NCBI GenBank assembly: GCA_046565505.1
Contig: JBKHYJ010000094.1
Coordinates: forward strand, 1-64,000
Source: JBKHYJ01 sp046565505
GTDB lineage: Bacteria; Acidobacteriota; Blastocatellia; UBA7656
Direction of reading: 5' to 3'
DNA: 64,000 bases
The stretch's first letter is position 1, and every line of letters begins with the position of its first letter. A program made the translations under genes and the position numbers. The notes below the pieces were generated by a model, which saw only the letters and a list, made by a program, of their open reading frames with translations, did no database searches and had not been told where the DNA came from. Shown here one piece after another: positions 31,904-41,000 of this stretch.

Positions 31904-33076
31904 TCACAGTTTAGACAACTCGTCTAGGAACAGGTCCACCTCCGGCCTGCGCAGCGTCAAAGGGGGCAGCAGCCGCAGCACGCTCACGTCGTCGGCAAGC
32001 CCGGTGATGATGCGCCGCTCCAGCAACCCCTGTTGGTAAGGCTTTGCGCTTTCGGCCTTGAACTTGATGCCGACGAGGTATCCCAGCCCGCGCACCTCAT
32101 CCACGGCGTCAAACTCCTTCAGCCGCGCGAAGAGGTAGTCGGAATTCTCTCGCACGTTCTCAAGCAGCCGCTCATCCCGGATCACATCAACCGTGGCTTC
32201 GAGCGCGGCGGCGGCCAGCGGCCCGCCTCCGAAGGTAGTCCCCAGGTCGCCCGTCTTTATCTCGCTGGCGATTGCTTCCGTCATCAGGACCGCGCCCATG
32301 GGCACTCCGCTGGCGATGCCCTTCGCGAGCGTCACCATGTCGGGCACCACCCCGTGGCGTCCTGCGAAGAAGAATTCGCCCGTGCGGCCCATGCCTGTTT
32401 GCACTTCGTCATAGATGAGCATCGCGCCCGCGCCGTCGCACGCGCGCCGCAGCCCCCTGTAAAAATCAGGGTCGCCCATTCGCACGCCGCCCATTGATTG
32501 AATCGGTTCGAGGATCACCGCCGCCGTCTCTTGGTCGATCAGCCCCTCGACCGCCTCGGCGCTGCCGAACGGCGCGTAGAGGTGGCCTGGGAGGTGTGGG
32601 GCGATACCCTCGCGGTACTTCGGCAGCGCGGTCGCCGACAGCGAGCCCGGAGTCCTGCCATGAAATCCGCCCTCGAAAGAGATCACTTTCTCGCGGCCCG
32701 TAAGCTTGCGCGCGATCTTCATCGCGTTCTCGTTGGCCTCCGTGCCGGAGTTGACGAAGAAAGTCTTCGAGAGGTTGGTGGGTGCTATCTCGACCAGCTT
32801 CTTCGCGGCCCTGGCGCGTACGTCGTTGTAGACGAGGTTAGAGTAGAAGATTAATCGCGCCGCCTGCTCTGATAAGGCGCGGACGACTCTCGGGTGCGAA
32901 TGGCCCGTCGAAACGACCGCGTGCCCCCCGTATAAATCAAGATACCTGTCGCCCGCGCTTGTATAGACCCACACGTCCCGGCCGCGCTCGATCACGAACG
33001 GAAACTTTTTGTAAGTCGCTACCTGGTACTGCTCCTCTATGTCGATGATGTTTTCGATTCCGGGTTGCGTGCTCAA
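31904..33076 (-). CDS. argD: Acetylornithine aminotransferase
   Basis: A class III PLP aminotransferase of 390 residues. The PLP-binding lysine lies in TLAKGIASGVPMG; other motifs are FFVNSGTEANENAMKIARK, EPIQSMGGVRMG, LIYDEVQTGMGRTGEFF and TTFGGGPLAAAALEAT. ArgD transaminates N-acetylglutamate semialdehyde to N-acetylornithine, the fourth step of arginine synthesis. It lies in order behind argC. Succinylornithine or lysine-pathway activity cannot be excluded from the sequence, but the context favours arginine. Confidence 0.93.
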   Translation of the reverse strand: MSTQPGIENIIDIEEQYQVATYKKFPFVIERGRDVWVYTSAGDRYLDLYGGHAVVSTGHSHPRVVRALSEQAARLIFYSNLVYNDVRARAAKKLVEIAPTNLSKTFFVNSGTEANENAMKIARKLTGREKVISFEGGFHGRTPGSLSATALPKYREGIAPHLPGHLYAPFGSAEAVEGLIDQETAAVILEPIQSMGGVRMGDPDFYRGLRRACDGAGAMLIYDEVQTGMGRTGEFFFAGRHGVVPDMVTLAKGIASGVPMGAVLMTEAIASEIKTGDLGTTFGGGPLAAAALEATVDVIRDERLLENVRENSDYLFARLKEFDAVDEVRGLGYLVGIKFKAESAKPYQQGLLERRIITGLADDVSVLRLLPPLTLRRPEVDLFLDELSKL

Positions 33077-33124
33077 TTCAAATCTCCTTTTCCGCCCATG
33101 CCTGCCATGCCTTCAGCCTGCTGC

Positions 33125-34156
33125 TCAAGGGTTGCTCCCCGGAATCATCAAGCCCGTGCGCTCCTCCAGGCCGAACATCAAGTTCATATTCTGCACGGCC
33201 TGACCCGCCGCGCCTTTGACTAGATTGTCTATCGCGACGAACACAATGACTGTCTCGCCATTCGCGAACCACCCTATGTCCGCGAAGTTCGTATTCTTGA
33301 CCCAGTTGATGTCGGGCGAGCCATCGACGAGCCGGACGAAGAACTCTTTCCCGTAGAAGTCACGCATCAGCTCCCCCGCGCGCTCGCGCGTCATCGGCTC
33401 CGTCGGCGTGATATAGATCGACGCGAAGATGCCCCGCACCGCCGGGAGCGAGTGAGTCTGCAACACGAGGCTGTTGTCGGTCGCCCACCGCGGGTTGACC
33501 GAGGCGAGCAGCTCTTCGACCTCGGGCTGGTGCTGGTGCTCGAACGTCTTGTAGGCGTAAAAGCTGTTGGCGCGCTTCGGGTGGTGTGTGTTCGCGGCAG
33601 CCTTCGCGCCCGAACCGGAAGAGCCCGTCTTCAGGTCGGCGATGACCTTGCCTGCCGCGAGACCTGACGCCGCGAATGGGTACAGCCCCAGCTCAAGCGC
33701 GGTGGCGAAGCATCCGGGGTTCGCCACGCGGGTCGCCTCTTTGATCCGCCCTCGGTTCACTTCCGTCAGCCCGTAGACGAACTCGCGTTGCGCGCCCATA
33801 GCAGTGTGCTTCCGGCCATAGAACCGCTCGAAACTCGCGGCGTCGCTCAGGCGGAAGTCGCCCGACAGGTCCACCACCTTCGCGGACCGGGGAAGGGCGG
33901 GGGCGATCTCCATCGCCTGCCCATGAGGCAGCGCGAGGAAGATGCAGTCTAACCCGGCGAGCGAGGCCGGGTCGGGCAGCGCGTCAAACTTCAAGTCGGT
34001 GAGCTTCGCGAGGTTCGGGTGCACGGCGTCAACACGCTTGCCCGCGTGCTCCCCGGCCGTGACCGTCTTCACTTCGACGCCCGGGTGGAATAGCAGTATG
34101 CGGAGCAATTCGCTGCCGCCATAGCCAGAGCCTCCGAGTATCCCTACCTTTATCAT
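33125..34156 (-). CDS. argC: N-acetyl-gamma-glutamyl-phosphate reductase
   Basis: ArgC reduces N-acetylglutamyl phosphate to the semialdehyde with NADPH. From ATG 34156 the protein has 343 residues: NAD-binding KVGILGGSGYGGSELLRILL at the start, the active Cys in ATRVANPGCFATALELGL, and GSSGSGAKAAANTHHPKRA plus the catalytic-type ...HQPEVEELL region. Length and domain order match the long ArgC type. The frame runs farther upstream without support. Confidence 0.96.
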   Translation of the reverse strand: MIKVGILGGSGYGGSELLRILLFHPGVEVKTVTAGEHAGKRVDAVHPNLAKLTDLKFDALPDPASLAGLDCIFLALPHGQAMEIAPALPRSAKVVDLSGDFRLSDAASFERFYGRKHTAMGAQREFVYGLTEVNRGRIKEATRVANPGCFATALELGLYPFAASGLAAGKVIADLKTGSSGSGAKAAANTHHPKRANSFYAYKTFEHQHQPEVEELLASVNPRWATDNSLVLQTHSLPAVRGIFASIYITPTEPMTRERAGELMRDFYGKEFFVRLVDGSPDINWVKNTNFADIGWFANGETVIVFVAIDNLVKGAAGQAVQNMNLMFGLEERTGLMIPGSNP

Positions 34157-34218
34157 CGGGTCAACTCCCAGGCGCGGCGCGAGCCATCGGGGGCGGGGCC
34201 GCAACACTCAGGCGAAAC

Positions 34219-35307
34219 TCAGCCCGGCCATTGCTCAAGCTTCTCCCTGACGAGGCTTGCCAGCAGCTTGCCCTCGTTGACCGCGTTGGCCGCCAGGATT
34301 CCAAGTTCGCCCTTCACATAATCGGCCCCCATCCGCGAGTCGGTGACGGGGCCAGATACTACGTCGATCTCGACGCCTCGCGCCCGAAGCAGCTCGCGCC
34401 CGCCCCACGCGCCTACGAAATCGTTAGCGCAAAAGACGAGCGCCGCCTTCGAGCGCATCAGTTGTTCGTCATGAAATATGGTATCGACGCCATAGCCGCC
34501 CAGCACGCCGTCGCCCAGCTCAACGACGATACAATCGGGGCGCTCGTCGTTGAGCCTGTCGATCACGCCTTTGGCCACGGGCGCGAGGTCAGACAGCCCC
34601 ACCGTCGAAGCCAGCCCGCAATCGAGGAAGCTCAAAGTCTTGATCGCGCCGTGGTCCTGCATGTTGAGCGTGTCGCGCAGGCAGGCGACGCCCGCGAGCT
34701 TTGCGGCGGCCACGCGCATCCCTGCGCGGGCCAGGTGCTTGATGATTTCAGCCGCGGCGTAGGTCTTGCCGGAATTCATGCAGGTGCCCGCCACAAGGAT
34801 GAGCGGGGTCATCACGTCTATCGAATCGCGCGTTTCGATTGCGCATTCGGCGATGTTCATCAAATGGCCGTCGCGCACGGGCATCCCTATCACCTCTACT
34901 TCGATGGCGTTGTTGAGGCTGTGGTGGTGGCCGAGGCACTGCCCGACCAGGCCGCCTAGGTTGAGCAAGTGCAGGCGGTCGCCCGCGCGCACGCTCGCCG
35001 GCACGTCGCCTATGAACCCTTTGAGCGCGCGGCGATAGCCGAGCACGCCGGCGATAATGTCGCCCGGATTGATCTTCGCCATGCGGCCCGTGACCAGTTC
35101 GAGCGTGTTGTAGGTGGGGTTGTCTGTGAGCGTCCGCACGATTACCACGTTGCCCGCGCGCGCCTCGCAAGATTCGGTCACCTCAAGCTCGCTCGGGAGG
35201 TCGAGATTCACCGTGGCTGACGCGATCTTGTCTACGCGGATGAGACGGGTCTTCAGGCCCGGCACTTTAATGGGCTCTACCGCAATGTTACTCAGCAATT
35301 GGCTCAA
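34219..35307 (-). CDS. P-loop protein of unknown function inside the arginine operon
   Basis: A TTG start 9 bases after AGGAG gives 362 residues. The N-terminal half is an uncharacterised region (about 1-160), and a P-loop NTPase lies at VAGTCMNSGKTYAAAEI (about 171-187). Downstream come DTLNMQDHGAIK, VVELGDGVLGGYGVD and LVFCANDFVGAWGGRE, which look like DUF1611-type or MobB-like ATP-binding folds. It lies between argG and argC on the same strand. I do not recognise a named function. An arginine-pathway or regulatory role is suggested by position only. Confidence 0.75.
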   Translation of the reverse strand: MSQLLSNIAVEPIKVPGLKTRLIRVDKIASATVNLDLPSELEVTESCEARAGNVVIVRTLTDNPTYNTLELVTGRMAKINPGDIIAGVLGYRRALKGFIGDVPASVRAGDRLHLLNLGGLVGQCLGHHHSLNNAIEVEVIGMPVRDGHLMNIAECAIETRDSIDVMTPLILVAGTCMNSGKTYAAAEIIKHLARAGMRVAAAKLAGVACLRDTLNMQDHGAIKTLSFLDCGLASTVGLSDLAPVAKGVIDRLNDERPDCIVVELGDGVLGGYGVDTIFHDEQLMRSKAALVFCANDFVGAWGGRELLRARGVEIDVVSGPVTDSRMGADYVKGELGILAANAVNEGKLLASLVREKLEQWPG

Positions 35308-35381
35308 TTCCTTATGCTCCTTTCGGGAAACGGTCAGCGCGGGACAGCAAAGGGCGAATCAAGTGGCTTCGGGCCCCGCGC

Positions 35382-36626
35382 TTAAAAAGCCCCTTCATCG
35401 GCGGCCCCTTGACTCCCGCCCTCCGCCATCTTCCGCATTCTCAACCGCAGCGCGTTGAGCTTGATAAATCCCTCGGCGTCGCGCTGGTTGTAAACGGCGT
35501 CGCGCTCGAAGGTGGCGAACTCTTCGGAGTAGAGCGAGAGCGGCGAGCGCCGCCCGGTCACGGCGCAGTTGCCTTTATAAAGCCTCAGTCGCGCGGTCCC
35601 CGTGACGCGCTTTTGAGTCTCGTCAATCAGCGCGCGAATGGCCTCGAACTCCGGCGTGTACCAGAAGCCGTAATAGATCATCTCGGACACGCGGCTGTTG
35701 AGCGAGTCTTTCAAGTGCGCGACTTCGCGGTCGAGCGTGAGCGACTCGACGGCCCTGTGCGCCGCCTGAAGGATTGTCACCCCCGGCGTCTCGTAAACGC
35801 CCCGCGATTTCATGCCCACGAATCGATTCTCTACCAGGTCGACGCGGCCCACGCCGTGCTCGCCGCCCAGGCGGTTCAATCGGTCGAGCAAGGCCGCCGG
35901 CGAAAGGGCCTCGCCATCGACGGCGACCGGCACGCCCGATACGAAGTCGATCTCGACGTAAGCGGGCCTGTCCGGGGCGTCCTCCGGCGAGCGGGTGAGG
36001 ATAAATATTTCCGGCGGCGGCTCCGCCCACGGGTCTTCCAGTATCCCGCCCTCGTAGCTTATGTGCATGAGGTTGCGGTCCATCGAATAAGGCTTCTCTT
36101 TGGTCGCCGTGACCGGGATGTGGTGTTGTTCGGCGTAGGCGATCAAGTCAGAGCGCGACTTGAACTCCCACTCGCGCCACGGCGCTATTACGCTTATGCC
36201 CGGCTCCAGCGCGTAGTATGTAAGCTCAAAACGCACCTGGTCATTGCCCTTACCCGTGGCCCCATGCGCGACGGCCCGTGCGCCTTCCCTGCGCGCGATC
36301 TCTATCTGCTTCTTCGCGATCAGCGGGCGGGCGAGTGATGTGCCTAGCAGGTAAACCCCTTCGTAGACGGCGTTCGCTTTAATGGCCGTGAAGACGAAAT
36401 CGCGCACGAACTCTTCGCGCAAGTCTTCTACGTAGAGCCTCGAGGCGCCGGTCGCGTGGGCCTTCTCCTCAAGCCCGCCTAGTTCTTCCGCCTGGCCTAC
36501 GTCGGCCGCGAAGCAGACCACCTCGCAGCCATACGTCTCCTTGAGCCATCTGAGTATCACGGACGTATCAAGCCCGCCCGAGTAGGCGAGGACGACCTTA
36601 TCTATCTTCCCGGATTTCATTTCCAT
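35382..36626 (-). CDS. argG: Argininosuccinate synthase
   Basis: ArgG joins citrulline and aspartate with ATP to give argininosuccinate. The 414-residue protein carries the ATP-pyrophosphatase motif VVLAYSGGLDTSVILRWLK, plus HGATGKGNDQVRFELTYYAL and DRNLMHISYEGGILEDP. It starts with an ATG 29 bases inside the preceding argR gene, so the two are translated from one transcript. In an N-acyl-citrulline route, deacylation must precede this step. The C-terminal tail (after GFIKLNALRLRMRKMAE) is slightly longer than typical. Confidence 0.96.
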   Translation of the reverse strand: MEMKSGKIDKVVLAYSGGLDTSVILRWLKETYGCEVVCFAADVGQAEELGGLEEKAHATGASRLYVEDLREEFVRDFVFTAIKANAVYEGVYLLGTSLARPLIAKKQIEIARREGARAVAHGATGKGNDQVRFELTYYALEPGISVIAPWREWEFKSRSDLIAYAEQHHIPVTATKEKPYSMDRNLMHISYEGGILEDPWAEPPPEIFILTRSPEDAPDRPAYVEIDFVSGVPVAVDGEALSPAALLDRLNRLGGEHGVGRVDLVENRFVGMKSRGVYETPGVTILQAAHRAVESLTLDREVAHLKDSLNSRVSEMIYYGFWYTPEFEAIRALIDETQKRVTGTARLRLYKGNCAVTGRRSPLSLYSEEFATFERDAVYNQRDAEGFIKLNALRLRMRKMAEGGSQGAADEGAF

Positions 36627-37122
36627 TCTGCCTCTTCTCCGAACCTGCCTGGGTTAGACGGCGTGAGTCCGCGCGGGACGAATGGCGGCGCGCATTCTCG
36701 GGCCGCGGCGCGGCGGGCGCGAACAGCTTGACGAGCTTTTTCATAGCCACCCGCTGGGCTTCCAACCCTTTCACAGCTATAAAGATCGTGTCGTCGCCGG
36801 CGATCGTGCCCATGACCTCTTCTATCTTCGCCCTGTCGATGGTGAGCGCGGTAGGCGCGGCCTGGCCGATGTCAGTCTTTATGACTATGATGTTATCGCC
36901 CGCCGCGACCATCTCGACTACGGGCCCGCCGGATAAGGCCGGCCTGGGGGCCGTGTAGTAACCGTTCAGCTTTGTCAGGCCTAACGCCACGATGTCGCGC
37001 GAGACGCTCGACTGAGTGGCGTAAATCCCCTTGCGGGCGAGCTCCTCGGCAAGCTCCTGCTGCGTCGATATGTGCTTCGCCGCGATGATTTGAAGTATGG
37101 TTTCCTGCCTTGTTCTCTTCAT
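36598..37122 (-). CDS. argR: Arginine repressor
   Basis: ArgR/AhrC senses L-arginine and represses arginine genes. The 174-residue protein has the N-terminal winged helix (RQETILQIIAAKHISTQQELAEELARKGIYATQSSVSRDIVALGL, shown here only in part: TQSSVSRDIVALGL) and the C-terminal arginine-binding hexamer domain with GTIAGDDTIFIAVKG. A C-terminal basic tail (after FAPAAPRPENARR) extends the family length. The argG gene starts within it. Palindromic ARG-box-like sites lie just upstream, consistent with autoregulation of the whole operon. Confidence 0.92.
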   Translation of the reverse strand: MKRTRQETILQIIAAKHISTQQELAEELARKGIYATQSSVSRDIVALGLTKLNGYYTAPRPALSGGPVVEMVAAGDNIIVIKTDIGQAAPTALTIDRAKIEEVMGTIAGDDTIFIAVKGLEAQRVAMKKLVKLFAPAAPRPENARRHSSRADSRRLTQAGSEKRQNGNEIREDR

Positions 37123-37147
37123 GTACCCAGCTATTATGCGAAATCCG

Positions 37148-37180
37148 TGAATAATCTATTAATAGGTGCATAATTATGCA
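37148..37180 (-). promoter_or_regulatory. Tandem ARG-box-like operators before argR
   Basis: TGCATAATTATGCA (37167-37180) is a perfect palindrome that fits the TGAAT-N4-ATTCA ARG-box layout with one symmetric change. Three bases away lies a second half-conserved box, TGAATAATCTATTAATA (37148-37164). The spacing is typical of ArgR binding pairs. Both lie 26-58 bases before the argR start. Confidence 0.65.
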
Positions 37181-37200
37181 TAAACGTTGCCCGCGCGTCA

Positions 37201-38050
37201 ACCAATAATTTTTTAAGGGGCGGAAATATATGTGGCTTCCAGATTTGCTGCCCTAGTGTGGCTAAGTGCTTAAACTAGGCGAGCTCCGCGAAGATTGATC
37301 CTCTATGTCCCACTATGCCCCGTTTAGCAATCAATATGAAAATGTACAATTGTGGGGTCGCCCTCTCAACCTTGCCCCACCTCTTGCCTTTTCAGAATGC
37401 CGCCGAGCCAATCAAACCTATATCGAGAGAGCGCCCGGCTAATGTAAAGATTCGCCGCGCCCGTTGAGTTTTTGGTTCAGGCGGTGAGAGAGTGCCCGAG
37501 AGATTGATTATTATTAAAGACTTGGGTAATGTGTCCGTCGGATTCAAGAAGTATCCGCCGGAACGGCCGTTGGATTTAGCTGATGATGTGTCTGATCCCA
37601 TAGAGGGTCACGATAAAGTTGACCATACCCTCTCTGAGTTTCCAGAAGAGTGTTTTTCAGAAAGACGTAATTCTAGGTTTCACTGGCACCATGCATTGTA
37701 GTCTGGTGGGTAGCGTTTTCGCTCAGGGAATATCGCTCAATCCGGCATAGACCTCGGTAGTGCGATACATCTCTGGAAGCAATGCGGCGCAGAACCCTGT
37801 AGAAGTCATTCCCCATTGGGACATGTTGAGCGAATCTCCTCCCCAGGAATCCGTTCCGGGAATGGATTCCAGAAGTAAAAGCGTTAAGAATAACAAGTAG
37901 GCAAAACAACGCAGGGAATCACTACCGAACCTGTGCGCTGCGCTAGAAATCCTGGCTTCCCTTGGCTCGCCCGCACGCCGCCACGGCGCCGGGCGGAGAA
38001 AAGAATGACCCTTCTTATAAGGCGCAATTGATTCTGAGTAAGGAGTGAAT
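37201..38050. other. Gene-poor, AT-richer stretch before the SIR2-STAND gene
   Basis: About 850 bases without a convincing gene separate argR from the SIR2-STAND gene. It is visibly richer in A/T than its neighbours. A short GTG-started frame at 37492-37701 exists but has no recognisable family. The stretch probably marks the edge of an accessory insertion and holds the promoter of the next gene. Confidence 0.55.
37846..37870. repeat. 25-bp imperfect palindrome upstream of the SIR2-STAND gene
   Basis: GGAATCCGTTCC and its near-complement GGAATGGATTCC form a palindrome with 11 of 12 arm positions matching, 180 bases before the start of the SIR2-STAND gene. It could be an operator or an element end. 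Confidence 0.4.
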
Positions 38051-41000
38051 ATGGCGGAAAGGATAGTTGGATTCGGGGCTCACAAACTGGAGCCTGCGCC
38101 CGGGGCATCCCGTAAATCTTTGCTGGAGCGCAGGCGGACCATGCTGTATCGCGTGCTGAATATGCACACTACGGTCGCCTTCCTGGGCGCGGGATGTTCG
38201 GTGCCGCTCGGCTACCCCAGTTGGCAGCAATTTGTCTTTAGAGTTGTCGAGTTTACTCTGAAACAGATCAGGAACATGCCGCGACTGCCGGGCCCATATT
38301 CCCGTAACGACATCAAGAAATTTCAAAGCGAGCTCGGGCCCAAGAATCGAGTGAAGTCGGACCGGCTGCTGGTCATTCTCGGGGCCTGTAAGAGGGTGCT
38401 CGATCAAGTCGAGAATCAAAGCCCTGTCAAGGGCCGGGGTGTGCAGGCGTCCTACACCGCTTTTTTGAGGGAGCAATTCAAACCGCGGGTTACCCCCGCG
38501 CATGCTTTGAACCCCTACGGCAAACTGCTGGGCCTTCCCATCCGCCGCTTTATCACAAGCAATTATGACTGTGAACTCGAACTGGCCCTGTCGAAGAAGC
38601 TAAACATGTACCCCGGGGAATTCAATATCTCCGGCGAGCTGGATAAAGCCGCGTCAATCAAGAAGGTGCGATCCTTCACTCAGAAGCCGAAGTACACAGA
38701 CCAGCTCGCGCTGTTCGCGCTGGCGAGAGTCGAAGGTAACGAGAATATGGTCTTCCACTGTCACGGGCATTATGACGACCCCGAGTCCATGATAGTAACT
38801 GAGGCGGATTACCAGCATTGGTACCTTGATGATAAATCAGGCGCAGGCATCGCCTTCCGTCAGACCATAGAGCTGCTGTTCGGCTCTAATCCAATCCTCT
38901 TCGTGGGTTACGGTTTAGGTGACGAGGACTTGCTGCGACCGTTGCGGATGTTCGTGTCCATAAACCCCGAGCGGAAGGCTTCGCGCCCGCTGTTTGCTCT
39001 GATAGCCGAACCGGGCGGGGACAAAAACAGTAACTGGGAATATCACGATTACCTATATGAGCGGTATGGCGTAAACGTAATCCCTTACGAGAAGCCGGAG
39101 TCAAATGACCCCGGGGAATGGGGCAAGGCCCTCTGCGGGGCGATTGATGACATAAAACAGGACTGGCTCAAGTGGCGCGACGAATGGCTCAAAAAACCTA
39201 AGATAAGAAAGATGCGCGTCGCGGTGAGTCCGCCCGCCCCTTACCACCACCATTCTTTCATCACGCCAAAGTATGAACCTTTCACCAGCGCCCGCACCGA
39301 GAGGACGTTGGAGAAGTTGAAGAAGGCCGCGCAAGAGGGCGCCCGCGTCATCGCGATAGTGGGCCCGGGGGGGACGGGCAAGTCTTGGTACGCAATGCGA
39401 CTAATGGAAGAACTTCAACACTCCAGCGTGTATAAGGGTTTATTCTTCTGGAGTTCGTATTATTCGGATGATTCGTTGACAGGGATAGATAGCGCCCTGG
39501 CATACCTCGAGAATCGGCCGGGCAGGGGCGGCCGGGCTGCCGCGCGGGCAAAGAAAGAAGTAGACCGCCGTTCACGCCTGGACAGGCTGACGGATTTCCT
39601 CGAATCAGACCGCTACCTATTGGTGTTCGATGGGGTCGAGAGGTTCTTATGCGAGAGCGCGGGCTCGGATGAAGGTTGTACCTACAGCCCAAATATAAAG
39701 AGGTTTTTGGAGAGGATTGCCGGGAAGCACAGAAGTACCATCGTCCTTACCAGCAGGCTTTGGCCGATGGAACTTGGCGAAGCGAAAGACATCGAAGAAC
39801 CGGACGCGCTGGTACGGAGGTGTATCATTCCACCCATAACCATCGAAGAGGTCTGTTCTGCCGAGCCCTTCAATGAATTTGATAGGTCACATATGTCGGC
39901 CCTGTGCTCCCTGCTTAACGGGCACATTTTCGGCCTCGTGCTCGCGGCCCGATTACTCGAAGCGGGCGAGAAAAAGAATCAAAAGGTCAAAATGTCTGAA
40001 CTACGGCGCGCGCTATCTAACACTCCCCCTGACCGCCGCGAATCGAGAATCATACGCGAAGCCCTGCGCGCCCTGGACGCGCCCGAATGGTGGAACGGAC
40101 TCGCCCTAAAATTTCTAGAGAGGATAGCGGTTTTCATGAGTCCGGTGACTGAACAGACCATTGATATTTGTTACAGGCTGGCCCTTGACGGGTTGAACGG
40201 CGAGCCCCGAAAGAGTCGCCCTCGGTATAGTAAAGCCCGAAAGAATTCGTTATTGAGGGACCTGGTGCGCCAGAACCTCATCCACGAGATCGTGGCCGAA
40301 TTCGATGGGGATGTGGCCTATAGCATGCACCCGATAATACGCGGGTACATATTCAACAGCGTCCACCGGACTGCGTCTGAAGCGCTACCGAACTTCACAT
40401 TACCGGGGTTCACAGCGGGCACGGCCGTGGTGGACCCGGGCACGGGCGAGAGCGTCCAGCTGGTCAAGAGCGTATTCAAAACCATATACGAGTCCGCAAA
40501 AGAGACTAAGCGGGTCGAGCGGGCGCGCTCTTTTTGCCGCAGTGTTTTCGGCGTGGTGCGCTCGCGTATGGTAGCCAATGCCGCGCCCCGGTGGACTAAT
40601 TATGATGAGTACTTTATCCACGTCGCGCAATTGGGGTGGCTTTGCAAGAAGGTTTCTCCAGAGCTGTGGGATTATGCGGAAAGCCATAATACCGAAGGCA
40701 CTCATCATGACGATGGCCCGCTTTATGCTGATGAGCTGGCGTGGCTTTATAACGAAATCGGCCTGACCTGTTACAGCGAGGGGGCGGTGCTCGACGCCCT
40801 GGCCGTCTGGGAGCAAGGGTATGAGATAAATCGGATTATCGACAGCCTCCCCGGAGGCGGGCAATACCTATTCCAATCGCAATGTAACCTGGGCGCGGCT
40901 TACATACAATTGGGCCGACTGAACGTCGCGGAGAAGTACTTGCGCGATGCAGAGCGGACGAATATTGGCCTTAGAGACGATGATCATGAGGCGCGCATCA

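Noticed and set aside
37492..37701. GTG-started 69-codon frame before the SIR2-STAND gene
   Set aside because: It has a weak ribosome site but no family likeness, and codon use is not convincing; left as possible remnant.
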